A model generated the notes under the pieces. The model had not been told where the DNA came from and did not search any database. It saw nothing but the letters and a program-made list of their open reading frames with translations. Positions 23,604-31,971 of a DNA stretch of 32,858 nucleotides are shown in pieces. The DNA is from Candidatus Zhuqueibacterota bacterium. GTDB taxonomy: Bacteria; Zhuqueibacterota; Zhuqueibacteria; Zhuqueibacterales; Geothermadaptataceae. The DNA is taken from positions 1 through 32,858 of the forward strand of contig JAUZRQ010000017.1 in assembly GCA_030950365.1 (NCBI GenBank), in the 5' to 3' direction. Made by a program: the position numbers and the translations under genes. Positions within the stretch are counted from its first letter, which is position 1. Every line of letters begins with the position of its first letter.

Positions 23604-24944
23604 CTATTCATTCGCCTTTTTATTGACCATCGAGGCTGGCTGGCCGGTGGCCTCAAGCACACTGAACCACAGCTCACTTTCCGGATGAATCCGCTTGCGC
23701 TGCGCTGCTGCGACTTCGATCGGAATGTGCGTGAACACGCCGTGGCACAACCCGATAATCAAATCGGTTTTGCCGGCCATGGCGGCGTGCACCGCATACC
23801 GACTCAAATTGTCGCAGAAGATGCTGTCGTTGGCATTGGGTAACACGCTGCGAATCGTGTAACTCGGATCGATGTACTTCAAATTGATCGGGATCTGGCG
23901 CTCGGCGAAGTAGTTCAAAATTTTTTCCTTCAAAAACAGGCCAATATCGCGGTAGCGCACGTTGCCGGACGGATCGCGTTCCTGCAGCGGACCGCCCATC
24001 AGGTCCTGCCCGGCGCCTTCGGAAACGATGATCAGCGCGTGTTTGCGCCGGAGAATGCGCTGCTCCAGCGCATGCAAGAAACCGTTTTCGCCCTCCAGTT
24101 CAAACGGTATTTCCGGAATGAGGCAAAAATTGACCTCGCGGCTGGCCAGGGTGGCATGCGCGGCAATGAAGCCCGCATCCCGGCCCATCACCTTCACCAG
24201 GCCGATGCCGTTCATGGCGCTGCGCGCCTCGGCATGCGCGCATTCCAGCGCCCGCCGCGCCTCTTCCACCGCCGTGTCAAATCCAAACGTTTTATCGACG
24301 AAATTGATGTCGTTGTCAATGGTTTTGGGCACGCCCACCACGGCGATTTCGAGCCCGCGGCGCTCTACCTCTTCCCAGACGTGGTGCGCGCCGCGCATGG
24401 TGCCGTCCCCGCCGATGGTGAACAGCATATCGATACCTTCCTGCTCCAGACGGTCGACGATGATTTTGGGATCGACATGGCCGCGGGAGCTACCCAGCAC
24501 CGTGCCTGGCGAACGGTGGATCGGCTCCACAAATTCCGGCGTCAGCTTGATAGGCTCGTAACCGTATTGCGGATCGAAACCGCGAAAACCGAACCGGAAT
24601 CCCAGCACATCGCGCACACCGTAGCGGTAGTACAGTTGCATGAACAGCGAGCGGATGACGTTGTTCAAACCTGGAGAAATGCCGCCGCAGGTCACAATAG
24701 CGGCTTTGCTGTAGCCCGGACGGAAATAGATATTCTCACGCGGTCCGGCCTTTTCCAGGGTGATCCTTTCATCGGTGCGCTCGCCGGCGATTTCCTCTAT
24801 ATTAAAAAGAATGCGCGTCTCGTCCGACACATAGCTGGCCGAGCCCTCCGTGTAGCTGGTGGACAGCTTCAGCGGCGACGGAATGCGGCACGGCCCCAGG
24901 GTGCGGACTTTGAAATCGGCATTTTGGTAACGGCTCTCGGGCAT
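23604..24944 (-). CDS. pfkA: 6-phosphofructokinase, long PPi-family type with ATP-type signature
   Basis: This 446-aa enzyme phosphorylates fructose 6-phosphate. An N-terminal extension of about 80 residues precedes AAIVTCGGISPGLNNVIR. The donor-site motif is GGDGT (178-182): PPi-dependent enzymes usually have GGDDT, so Gly181 suggests ATP. PKTIDND (206-212) and MGRDAGF (253-259) are the catalytic and substrate motifs; Lys207, normally a PPi-type residue, also occurs in ATP-dependent long-type enzymes such as those of trypanosomes. ATP use is therefore my inference. The ATG has only a weak GGAAA site. The gene is divergent from mutL and stands 306 bp upstream of aceE. Confidence 0.92.
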   Translation of the reverse strand: MPESRYQNADFKVRTLGPCRIPSPLKLSTSYTEGSASYVSDETRILFNIEEIAGERTDERITLEKAGPRENIYFRPGYSKAAIVTCGGISPGLNNVIRSLFMQLYYRYGVRDVLGFRFGFRGFDPQYGYEPIKLTPEFVEPIHRSPGTVLGSSRGHVDPKIIVDRLEQEGIDMLFTIGGDGTMRGAHHVWEEVERRGLEIAVVGVPKTIDNDINFVDKTFGFDTAVEEARRALECAHAEARSAMNGIGLVKVMGRDAGFIAAHATLASREVNFCLIPEIPFELEGENGFLHALEQRILRRKHALIIVSEGAGQDLMGGPLQERDPSGNVRYRDIGLFLKEKILNYFAERQIPINLKYIDPSYTIRSVLPNANDSIFCDNLSRYAVHAAMAGKTDLIIGLCHGVFTHIPIEVAAAQRKRIHPESELWFSVLEATGQPASMVNKKANE

Positions 24945-25341
24945 TTTGAGTGATTTCCAGATTATGGATTCGCCAGGCCATGAATGATCCCCATTTCGGA
25001 TCGCTTTACCGGCATGCAGACAAACCTTTTAATTTAACAATTTGCATCGCAAAAACAAGCCTGAATTGCGTTCAGTTTTGAAGAGATGTCGATTGTTGTT
25101 GCATTCGTGTTACGATTGGCGTGAATTCAGCTTGCATGTGGTCGGGCCTTTGGCTATTTTTGATGAGATTATTTTGTGTGAATACGGAATGGAAAGACGT
25201 GTTTCTGCCGCAGCTGCTCCAATAGGCAGCCAAAGATTCACGCGGATGGCGGTTCCGCGGCTATTTGTTTGAATAGATCAAACCGTTGTAAAAGGATTTC
25301 AGCAGCCATTGGCTGCCCAATTCATGGAAAGTCAAACCTCG
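24945..25341. other. Divergent intergenic region between pfkA and mutL
   Basis: No gene is seen. It should hold promoters in both directions. For pfkA, TTGTTT and TAAATT with 16-nt spacing (minus strand, 25058-25031) are a weak candidate. A short hairpin GCAGCC-ATT-GGCTGC lies at 25302-25316, just upstream of the mutL start. Confidence 0.4.
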
Positions 25342-27162
25342 ATGAACCAACAAACACGCATACACATTCTTCCGCCAGAGGTCGCCAACAAAATTGCGGC
25401 GGGCGAGGTGGTGGAGCGTCCGGCGTCGGTGGTAAAAGAGCTGGTGGAAAACGCCATCGACGCCGAGGCCACCGAGATCACCATCATTCTGAAAAACGGC
25501 GGCAAGGAATGGATCCAGGTTGTGGACAACGGCACGGGCATGACCGGCGAGGAACTCAAGCTGGCCTTCCAGCGCCATGCCACCAGCAAAATCGAAACCG
25601 CCGAGGATTTGCACGCCATCGAGACGCTCGGCTTTCGCGGCGAGGCGCTGGCCAGTATTGCGTCGGTGTCGCGCGTCGAGGCGAAATCCATTCCCCGCGG
25701 CGAGATCAGCGGCACGGAGCTGGTCCTCAAAGGCGGCCGCATCGTGCAAGAAAAGCCGGTGGGCGGTACGTCCGGGACGACCTTCACGGTCAAAACGCTC
25801 TTCTTCAACACGCCCGCGCGCCGCAAATTTTTGCGCGCCGATGCCACCGAATACCGTCACTGCCTGACTGTGGCCAACCGTTTTGCTCTCTGTTATCCCG
25901 ACATCCAGTTCACCTTTGTGCACAACAGTGAGGTGATCTGGGAGGTGCAGCCGGAGCCGCTCAAAGATCGCATCAGCCACATCCTCGGCAAGCGGCTGCA
26001 GAACCTGCTGGTGCAGGTGGAAGACGACGCCGGCGCGGTGAAGATCAGCGGCTATGTTGGCACGCAGGACACGGTGCGCCGGAACCGCGGCGAGCAGTAC
26101 CTGTTCCTCAATGGCCGTTACATTCAGGACCGATCCCTGCACCACGCGATCATCTCCGCCTATGGCGAAATCCTGGCGCACGGCGGCCACCCGCTGTATG
26201 TGTTGCAACTGTACATTGATCCCGCTCGCGTGGATGTGAATGTGCATCCCACCAAAATGGAAGTCAAATTTGCCGACGACCGGCTGATTTACTCGCTGGT
26301 GCGCGGGGCCGTACGGCGGGCGCTGATTTCGGCCAAAGTCGTGCCCGATTTGCATCAGCCCGGATCGAGCCTGCCGCAAACCTCCACCGAGCGCTGGCTG
26401 GAAAAAGACTGGAATCCGACGGTCCGACCGGTCTCGTCCGGCGGGGCGGCGTTTCCGGCCAATGCGATTGAAAAAGAGCCGCCTGCCGAATCGCAGACAC
26501 AGCTCGATTTCGATACCGCGGCGCCAGAAGGCAGCTTTTACGGCTCCGGTGAGGCTGGCGCGCCGCCCGAACAGACGGCCACCCCACTGAATGCGGCTCC
26601 GGCGGATGTCTGGCAGATGCACAACCGTTATATTCTGACGCAAGTCAAATCCGGGTTGGTGATCATCGATCAGCACGTGGCGCACGAACGCATTCTGTAC
26701 GAGCAGGCGCTGAAACGGTTCGAAAACAGCCAGCCGGTATCGCAAAAGGTACTGTTTCCGCGCATGATTGAGCTGAACGCCGAAGATTACGATATTTTGA
26801 AAGAAATGATGCCTTTCCTGGAAAAGCTCGGCTTCATCATCCAGGAATTCGGCAAAAACACGGTCGTGGTGGAAGGCGTGCCGGCGGACATCAAAATCAA
26901 GGATTACACCAAGCTGCTGCAGGACATGATCGACGATTACAAACGCGGCAAGCGCAGCCAGCTCGAAATCCGCGACAACATCGCCAAAACCTTTGCCTGC
27001 CACAGCGCCATCCGTTCCGGCGACCGGCTGACCATCGGCGAAATGAAGGCGCTCATCGAGCAGTTGTTCGCCACCGAAACGCCGTATTTCTGTCCGCACG
27101 GCCGGCCGGTGCTGGTCAATCTGTCGCTGGAAGAGCTGGATAAACGGTTTGGGCGGATTTGA
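25342..27162 (+). CDS. mutL: DNA mismatch repair protein MutL with endonuclease motif
   Basis: This 606-aa MutL couples mismatch recognition by MutS to strand removal. The N-terminal GHKL ATPase shows VKELVENAIDA (32-42), DNGTGM (62-67) and GFRGEAL (97-103). After a variable Pro/Ala/Glu linker (about 335-425) the dimerisation domain carries the endonuclease site DQHVAHERILYE (443-454; usual form DQHAxxE), ACHSAI (552-557) and CPHGRP (584-589). It should therefore nick DNA, as expected without MutH. The frame is open back to a TTG at 25309 and an ATG at 25324, but family members start close to IHILPPEV, so I chose the ATG at 25342, with GGAAAG 10 nt upstream. It is followed by miaA after 108 bp. 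Confidence 0.95.
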   Translation: MNQQTRIHILPPEVANKIAAGEVVERPASVVKELVENAIDAEATEITIILKNGGKEWIQVVDNGTGMTGEELKLAFQRHATSKIETAEDLHAIETLGFRGEALASIASVSRVEAKSIPRGEISGTELVLKGGRIVQEKPVGGTSGTTFTVKTLFFNTPARRKFLRADATEYRHCLTVANRFALCYPDIQFTFVHNSEVIWEVQPEPLKDRISHILGKRLQNLLVQVEDDAGAVKISGYVGTQDTVRRNRGEQYLFLNGRYIQDRSLHHAIISAYGEILAHGGHPLYVLQLYIDPARVDVNVHPTKMEVKFADDRLIYSLVRGAVRRALISAKVVPDLHQPGSSLPQTSTERWLEKDWNPTVRPVSSGGAAFPANAIEKEPPAESQTQLDFDTAAPEGSFYGSGEAGAPPEQTATPLNAAPADVWQMHNRYILTQVKSGLVIIDQHVAHERILYEQALKRFENSQPVSQKVLFPRMIELNAEDYDILKEMMPFLEKLGFIIQEFGKNTVVVEGVPADIKIKDYTKLLQDMIDDYKRGKRSQLEIRDNIAKTFACHSAIRSGDRLTIGEMKALIEQLFATETPYFCPHGRPVLVNLSLEELDKRFGRI

Positions 27163-27180
27163 GAGTGTTCTACCCAGAAA

Positions 27181-27213
27181 AACTACCTGGCACCTCGAAG
27201 GGGCCAGGTGGTT
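27181..27213. other. Stem-loop between mutL and miaA
   Basis: AACTACCTGGC (27181-27191) pairs with GCCAGGTGGTT (27203-27213), with one G-T pair and an 11-nt loop. The adjoining run of five A on the left would be a T-run only for minus-strand transcription, so it could stop antisense read-through from the glycosidase operon. For the plus strand it could be an attenuator or processing site. Confidence 0.5.
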
Positions 27214-27270
27214 GGATTCGTGCCCGGTTTTAAGTCGAAGTTCCTCATAATGTAACAGAAGACCCATTCT

Positions 27271-28212
27271 ATGCAGCCCCGTGATTTTCCGGTCATCGTC
27301 ATCGTTGGTCCGACGGCCTCGGGCAAAACGGATGTGGCGCTCGAGCTGGCCGAACGGCTGCAGGCCGTGATCGTGTCCGCCGACAGCCGGCAGTTCTACC
27401 GCTGGATGGACATCGGAACGGCCAAACCAACGCCGGAACAGCTCCGCCGGGCCAAACATTATTTCGTGGATTTCCTGCATCCGCGTGAGGAATACAGCGC
27501 CGGGCAGTTCGCGCGCGAGGCCCGCAAGCTGATCCGTGAGCTGCGCCAGGCCGGGAGGCCGGTCGTGGTGGTGGGGGGATCGGGCATGTACATTCAGGCG
27601 CTGCTACAGGGCTTTTTTGAGTCGGTGGTGCGCGATCCGAACATCAAGGCCGAGCTGAAGCGGCGGGCAGAGCAGGAGGGGGCTGCGGTCCTGCATGCGG
27701 AACTCCAGCGCGTCGATCCGCAGCGGGCGGCCGAACTGCATCCCAACGATGCGCACCGCATCGTGCGCGCGCTGGAGGTGTATTACGTCAGCGGCAAGCC
27801 GTTTTCAGAGCTGCAGCGGCAGCCGCGCGTGCCAGCGGATTTTCCTTACCTGCCATTCGGGCTTATGTGGCCCCGCGAGGTCCTATACCGCCGCATCGAA
27901 GCGCGTGTGGACCGTATGGTGGAGAGAGGCCTGGAGCGGGAAGTGCGCGGGCTGCTCGCCATGGGCGTTTCGCCGCGCGCGAATGCGCTACAAACCGTCG
28001 GCTACCGCGAGATGATTCAGTACATCCGCGGAGAGCTCGATCGGGATGTGGCCATCGCGCTCATTAAGCAACACACGCGCAACTTTGCCAAACGGCAAAT
28101 CACATGGTTCAAACGCGACCGCGAGATTCACTGGCTCGACATCGCAACGCCGTTTCAACCGCAAACTGTTGCCGACCGGATTTTGCGCCGCCTGTCGGCC
28201 GATGCGGAATGA
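27271..28212 (+). CDS. miaA: tRNA dimethylallyltransferase
   Basis: This 313-aa enzyme transfers a dimethylallyl group to adenine 37 of tRNAs that read codons starting with U. The P-loop GPTASGKT is at 13-20, followed by SADSRQFYRWMDIGTAKP (36-53), the conserved GGSGMY, and the late motifs NALQTVGYRE and HTRNFAKRQITWFKRD. Length is normal for the family. The ATG at 27271 directly precedes the conserved start and has only a weak AGAAGA site. It lies downstream of mutL on the same strand, as in many bacteria, and converges with the secreted propeller gene, whose stop codon is 22 bp away. Confidence 0.96.
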   Translation: MQPRDFPVIVIVGPTASGKTDVALELAERLQAVIVSADSRQFYRWMDIGTAKPTPEQLRRAKHYFVDFLHPREEYSAGQFAREARKLIRELRQAGRPVVVVGGSGMYIQALLQGFFESVVRDPNIKAELKRRAEQEGAAVLHAELQRVDPQRAAELHPNDAHRIVRALEVYYVSGKPFSELQRQPRVPADFPYLPFGLMWPREVLYRRIEARVDRMVERGLEREVRGLLAMGVSPRANALQTVGYREMIQYIRGELDRDVAIALIKQHTRNFAKRQITWFKRDREIHWLDIATPFQPQTVADRILRRLSADAE

Positions 28213-28234
28213 GGAGTTTCCCGCCCATTGGCTA

Positions 28235-29659
28235 TCACCGCAAAAGCAGCATCCGCCGCACCTCTACTTCTTCTCCAGCCCGGAACTGGTACAGATACAC
28301 TCCTGAGGCCACTGCCTGCCCCTGGTCATCGCGGCCGTCCCAGGTTACAGAGTAAGCGCCGGCGCCCTGATAGCCCTTTACCAGGGTTCGTACAAGTTGC
28401 CCCTTTAGGTTGTAAATTTTTAACTGCACCAGGAGAGCGCCTGAAGGCGATAAAGGAACGGTGTAAGAAATAACGGTTTCTGGATTGAACGGATTCGGGA
28501 AGTTTTGCAGCAATTGGAACTCATCGGGTCTTTCCCGGTTCCGCTCGTTGACCGCTGTAGGCGAGTCTTTGCGCGGCAGAAACCATGGGTCGGCGTCGAA
28601 ACGATCCGTGGGGGTGGCCGCACTATCGGCATCGTACACTACGACGAAGGCGATGTCACCATGGCTGGTCAACGTAGGTTCTCCCACGGCAAAGGTGTTG
28701 CCGGTGCCGATGACCAGTTCCGGTTTACTCCAACTATTCCAATCGCCGGGGATGGATTGGCGGGCTCGATAAATACCGGATTTCAGAGTGATGGGATCGT
28801 CACTCATGAAATACAACCACCACTGGCCGGTGCTGTCGCGAAATAGGTGCGGCATTTGATTATCCAATTCTGTATTGATGCTGGTGGCCGGCTGCGGCTC
28901 GGCCCAGGAGGCCGCATCGTCGGAGCTGGTGGTGTACCAGATGTCCAGACCGCCCTTGCCCCCCGGTCGGTCGCTGTCGAAGAACAGCACCAGGCTTTGG
29001 CCATCAAGTCGCTCGAAGTGCGGGTTGTCTTCCACAAAATCCGAGTTGGCCAAAGGCGCGAGAAATTCGCCGATCCCGGACGGGTTGAGGTTGCTGTTAC
29101 GAAAGATCAGGATGTCTCGGTCATCTTCGTTCGGTGGCGAATCGTGATTGCTGGTATAGGCAAAGATGTCGGCGGTGCTATCATCTTTCATGATGATCTG
29201 CACCGCTCCCTCGGTCCAGATAGGGCGCGCCAGATTAGACAACTGCCACTCCGGGAATGGTTCAGTGACGCTATTGCGGTGGCTATACAGAATATCACCG
29301 TGCAGCCATTCCTTTGCACCGATGGGATTGGTGGTAAGGTCCATGCCGAAGGTGGGGCCACGGCGGTAGGGTGAAAAATTGGTGATGTCGCCATTACCGA
29401 CATAAATCAGGGAGAACACGTCCACCGGCAGATAAACGCAGTAGAGATTGAGTCCGTCTCGTGAGATATAAATGCCATCTTCCCAACCGCCCACAGCCAT
29501 GGGCAGCTTGTACGGCGTTTCGTATTCGTCGGGCAGGGCAACAAATGGCCTGGCATTGGCTTTGATGCTTTCCCAATCGGGCTGCGCGAAAACCATGTCG
29601 GCGCATAATAACAAACCAGACCAGACGGCGAAAAACGTTTTTATGGATTGCCTGGGCAT
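28235..29659 (-). CDS. Secreted sialidase-like beta-propeller protein with T9SS/FlgD-like C-terminal domain
   Basis: This 474-aa protein has a signal peptide (about residues 1-25, ending VFAQ). Residues about 30-370 have repeated W/D-rich strands and an Asp-box-like SSDDAASW, which suggests a sialidase- or PD40-like beta-propeller that may bind or cleave glycans. No catalytic set can be confirmed. Residues 379-474 form the FlgD-like sorting domain: FPNPFNPETVISY, TWDGRDDQGQAVASGVYLY and final RRMLLLR. Such domains direct export and surface attachment by the type IX system or a similar route. AGGAGG precedes the ATG by 7 nt. It follows the clan GH-A hydrolase gene by 64 bp, probably in one operon. 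Confidence 0.82.
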   Translation of the reverse strand: MPRQSIKTFFAVWSGLLLCADMVFAQPDWESIKANARPFVALPDEYETPYKLPMAVGGWEDGIYISRDGLNLYCVYLPVDVFSLIYVGNGDITNFSPYRRGPTFGMDLTTNPIGAKEWLHGDILYSHRNSVTEPFPEWQLSNLARPIWTEGAVQIIMKDDSTADIFAYTSNHDSPPNEDDRDILIFRNSNLNPSGIGEFLAPLANSDFVEDNPHFERLDGQSLVLFFDSDRPGGKGGLDIWYTTSSDDAASWAEPQPATSINTELDNQMPHLFRDSTGQWWLYFMSDDPITLKSGIYRARQSIPGDWNSWSKPELVIGTGNTFAVGEPTLTSHGDIAFVVVYDADSAATPTDRFDADPWFLPRKDSPTAVNERNRERPDEFQLLQNFPNPFNPETVISYTVPLSPSGALLVQLKIYNLKGQLVRTLVKGYQGAGAYSVTWDGRDDQGQAVASGVYLYQFRAGEEVEVRRMLLLR

Positions 29660-29723
29660 ACCTTTACCTCCTCATTGATTTGAACGACCGTATAACTTTA
29701 AGTGCAATAAAGGCATCATTCCA

Positions 29724-31565
29724 TCAACGTAGCAGCAGCATTTTGCGAGTCTGGTGAAATGGCCCGGCCTCGATCCGGTACAGATACACGCCACCAGGAA
29801 GCCTGCCGGTATCAAAGCGCACCGTATATCTGCCGGCCGGCAGACGTTCTGAAACCGGGCGGGCCACTTCCTGCCCGAGCATGTTGTAGATGCTTAGTGT
29901 GACGAAATGCGATTCAGGCAGGTCGAACGCAATGATGGTTGTGGGATTGAATGGGTTCGGGACATTTTGTGCCAAACGAAACGAACGCGGAAACGTCTGG
30001 CTGTGCTGCTGACCAATCGAAGTGACATTCGGTCGATCCACGATGGTGGCGTAAGTGGCCTGATTGTTGGCCGTGTCCTGCGCCACAGCCTGGAGCACAT
30101 GCGTTCCGGGTGTCAAGCCGGTCGGATCGAACAGAAACGCATAGGGCGGGGCGTGGATGGTTTGCACCACGTTGCCGTCCACCAGGAACGACACGCTGGC
30201 CACGGCATGATCATCGCTGGCAACGGCCGCAACCAGGGTGATCGAATCCAGAACCGCATGCTCCAGGGGCCAGACCAGTACCACCTGGGGGGGCGTCGTG
30301 TCGGGTTCTGTGGGTTCGGGCACGGAATTCCCGAGCTGGCGATTGGCCTCCTTGATCTTTTCGATGAAAAAATCGGTGTACCCCGGCTCGATGGAAAACT
30401 CGGTAAACAGGTAGGGCTGGTATTTGTAAAACTGCCAGACCCAGGGAGCACTGAATGGAATACGCAGTTCGACGATTTTGTTTAGCACGTTTTGGGAAAA
30501 CGGTGCCGTACGGTCGTACAAAATCGGTGGGTCCGCATCGGCGAACTCACCCACAAAGAGTAGCTTGTTCAAGGAATCGGCAATCTGTTTCACGACATCC
30601 AGCAGCTCAACGTTGGTGGCGCCGCTCAGTCCCCATCGCACATTGCTGCGCCGGGTATCTGGATAGAGTGTGTCCTCCACGCTGTTGTAAAAGTGGATGC
30701 TGATGATGTCCATATCGGCATGGATTTCAGCAAGATGCTGGATAAATTCTTCTTTCGAGTCTGGCGTCCAATCGGGTCCATCCGATGACCAGGCCGGCTG
30801 TCGTCTCAGATGAGCGGCTGCTCTGCGTGGCAGATTGAAGCCGGAGGAGATAAGCCGGGTCGAATCCAGGCTACGGATGAAACGCGCCAGGCGGCCCGTA
30901 AAAGCAATCAATTCATCCGTGCTGAACGTTGCGACAGCCCCGCATGGCGATTTGCCATCGCACCACACCTCGAAAAGGTTGATATCGGCGTGGTCGTTAA
31001 GCTCGTTGGATAATTCGTAAAAATAGACGGTTGGGTTATCGCGGTAACGCTGGATGAATTCCGATATGTAGCGGATGAGGGTCTGGTAGGACCAGGAAGT
31101 CGAATCGGCGATTAAGTCGGCAATGGTTTCGTTGCCGCTCATGGCCGGGAACTGCAATACGTTCCATACGAACACCGGCACAAGCCGCACGCCCGCGGCG
31201 TTCAGGTCTGCCATCAGCTCGTCGAACAATGCCCAGTGAGCTTGCGGATCGTGCATCCACAGATCCAGATCGCCCGGTTCGCCATAGGCCGCCGGTTGAA
31301 ACCCGGTGACCGACACACGAAAATAGGTGATGCCTGCATTAGCCGCATCCACGATGGCTTTTTTGGCCATGGCTCGGGAAACCTTCTGGTAGGCCGAACC
31401 GGCATACGCTCCCATGGGCGTGCCCTGATACTGCTTGAACAGATCGAATTTGTTAATGCCCACGGCCGGCTGAATATCATTTGCTGGTGGTTGTCCAAAG
31501 CCAGCGCGAATGATCCCAATGCAAACCATTATGAGAAGTAAAGAGGTTGTGATGCGTGTGCTCAT
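29724..31565 (-). CDS. Secreted clan GH-A (GH5-like) glycoside hydrolase with Ig-like and T9SS/FlgD-like domains
   Basis: This 613-aa protein has a signal peptide (about residues 1-25). A TIM-barrel domain (about 33-410) shows the acid/base Glu188 in YELSNELND and the likely nucleophile Glu340 in LLFVGEF, as in GH5-type cellulases and mannanases. A bacterial Ig-like domain (about 423-510, starting TPPQVVLVWP) and a FlgD-like sorting domain (about 525-613, NVPNPFNPTTIIAF to RKMLLLR) follow. It probably hydrolyses a plant-type polysaccharide at the cell surface; the substrate cannot be read from sequence. The open frame reaches a GTG at 31580, but AGGAG is 7 nt before the ATG at 31565. The downstream propeller gene is likely co-transcribed. 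Confidence 0.85.
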   Translation of the reverse strand: MSTRITTSLLLIMVCIGIIRAGFGQPPANDIQPAVGINKFDLFKQYQGTPMGAYAGSAYQKVSRAMAKKAIVDAANAGITYFRVSVTGFQPAAYGEPGDLDLWMHDPQAHWALFDELMADLNAAGVRLVPVFVWNVLQFPAMSGNETIADLIADSTSWSYQTLIRYISEFIQRYRDNPTVYFYELSNELNDHADINLFEVWCDGKSPCGAVATFSTDELIAFTGRLARFIRSLDSTRLISSGFNLPRRAAAHLRRQPAWSSDGPDWTPDSKEEFIQHLAEIHADMDIISIHFYNSVEDTLYPDTRRSNVRWGLSGATNVELLDVVKQIADSLNKLLFVGEFADADPPILYDRTAPFSQNVLNKIVELRIPFSAPWVWQFYKYQPYLFTEFSIEPGYTDFFIEKIKEANRQLGNSVPEPTEPDTTPPQVVLVWPLEHAVLDSITLVAAVASDDHAVASVSFLVDGNVVQTIHAPPYAFLFDPTGLTPGTHVLQAVAQDTANNQATYATIVDRPNVTSIGQQHSQTFPRSFRLAQNVPNPFNPTTIIAFDLPESHFVTLSIYNMLGQEVARPVSERLPAGRYTVRFDTGRLPGGVYLYRIEAGPFHQTRKMLLLR

Positions 31566-31572
31566 TTTTTCT

Positions 31573-31577
31573 CTCCT
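31573..31577 (-). promoter_or_regulatory. Ribosome binding site fixing the glycoside hydrolase start
   Basis: AGGAG on the minus strand, 7 nt before the ATG at 31565; the upstream GTG lies inside this region and is excluded. Confidence 0.7.
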
Positions 31578-31910
31578 CACGTGGGTTGGGTTTCCAGGGG
31601 GAATTGCCTTAGGGGGGCCTTTCGGGGCAGGACAAGTTTCTCCTGCCAGACCTTTAAGGCCGGACTGGCGTTGCCAGCACCGTCATACAGCCCAGTGTCC
31701 TTCCATATCGCGCGGCCTTTCATCCCCTTTGTGCAAGTGAGTTTTACGAAAGCCATATCAACTATCGTGCCATTGGAAAGACGAACGGCTGGATTCCATC
31801 TCGTGTTTTTGATAACGATGAAGTTAGCAGGAAGGATCGTCTGTATTGGCTGCTTCTAAAGGTGTGAATTGTGACCACAGGTGTAGTTGATTTGCAACAG
31901 CCCATCTAAA
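31578..31910. other. Intergenic leader region with clustered hairpins
   Basis: No gene is seen. Upstream of the glycoside hydrolase lie GGCAGGA/TCCTGCC (31626-31632 with 31641-31647), the palindrome CCTTTAAGG (31651-31659) and CTGGC-GTT-GCCAG (31665-31677). Their density suggests a structured 5' leader. I could not match it to a known riboswitch. Confidence 0.4.
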
Positions 31911-31952
31911 CATGAAAACGGATGAGACTCATCGCGTAAATGAGTCTCATCC
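31911..31952 (-). terminator. Terminator-like hairpin after the GH51-like gene
   Basis: On the minus strand GGATGAGACTCAT (31952-31940) pairs perfectly with ATGAGTCTCATCC (31932-31920) around a 7-nt loop, followed by GTTTTCATGTTT. It lies 20 bp after the stop codon of the partial glycosidase gene. Confidence 0.75.
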
Positions 31953-31971
31953 AGGTTGCAATTGCACAACA

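Noticed and set aside
31566-31680. Possible c-di-GMP (GEMM) riboswitch upstream of the glycoside hydrolase
   Set aside because: The conserved GEMM core sequences are absent; only generic hairpins are present.
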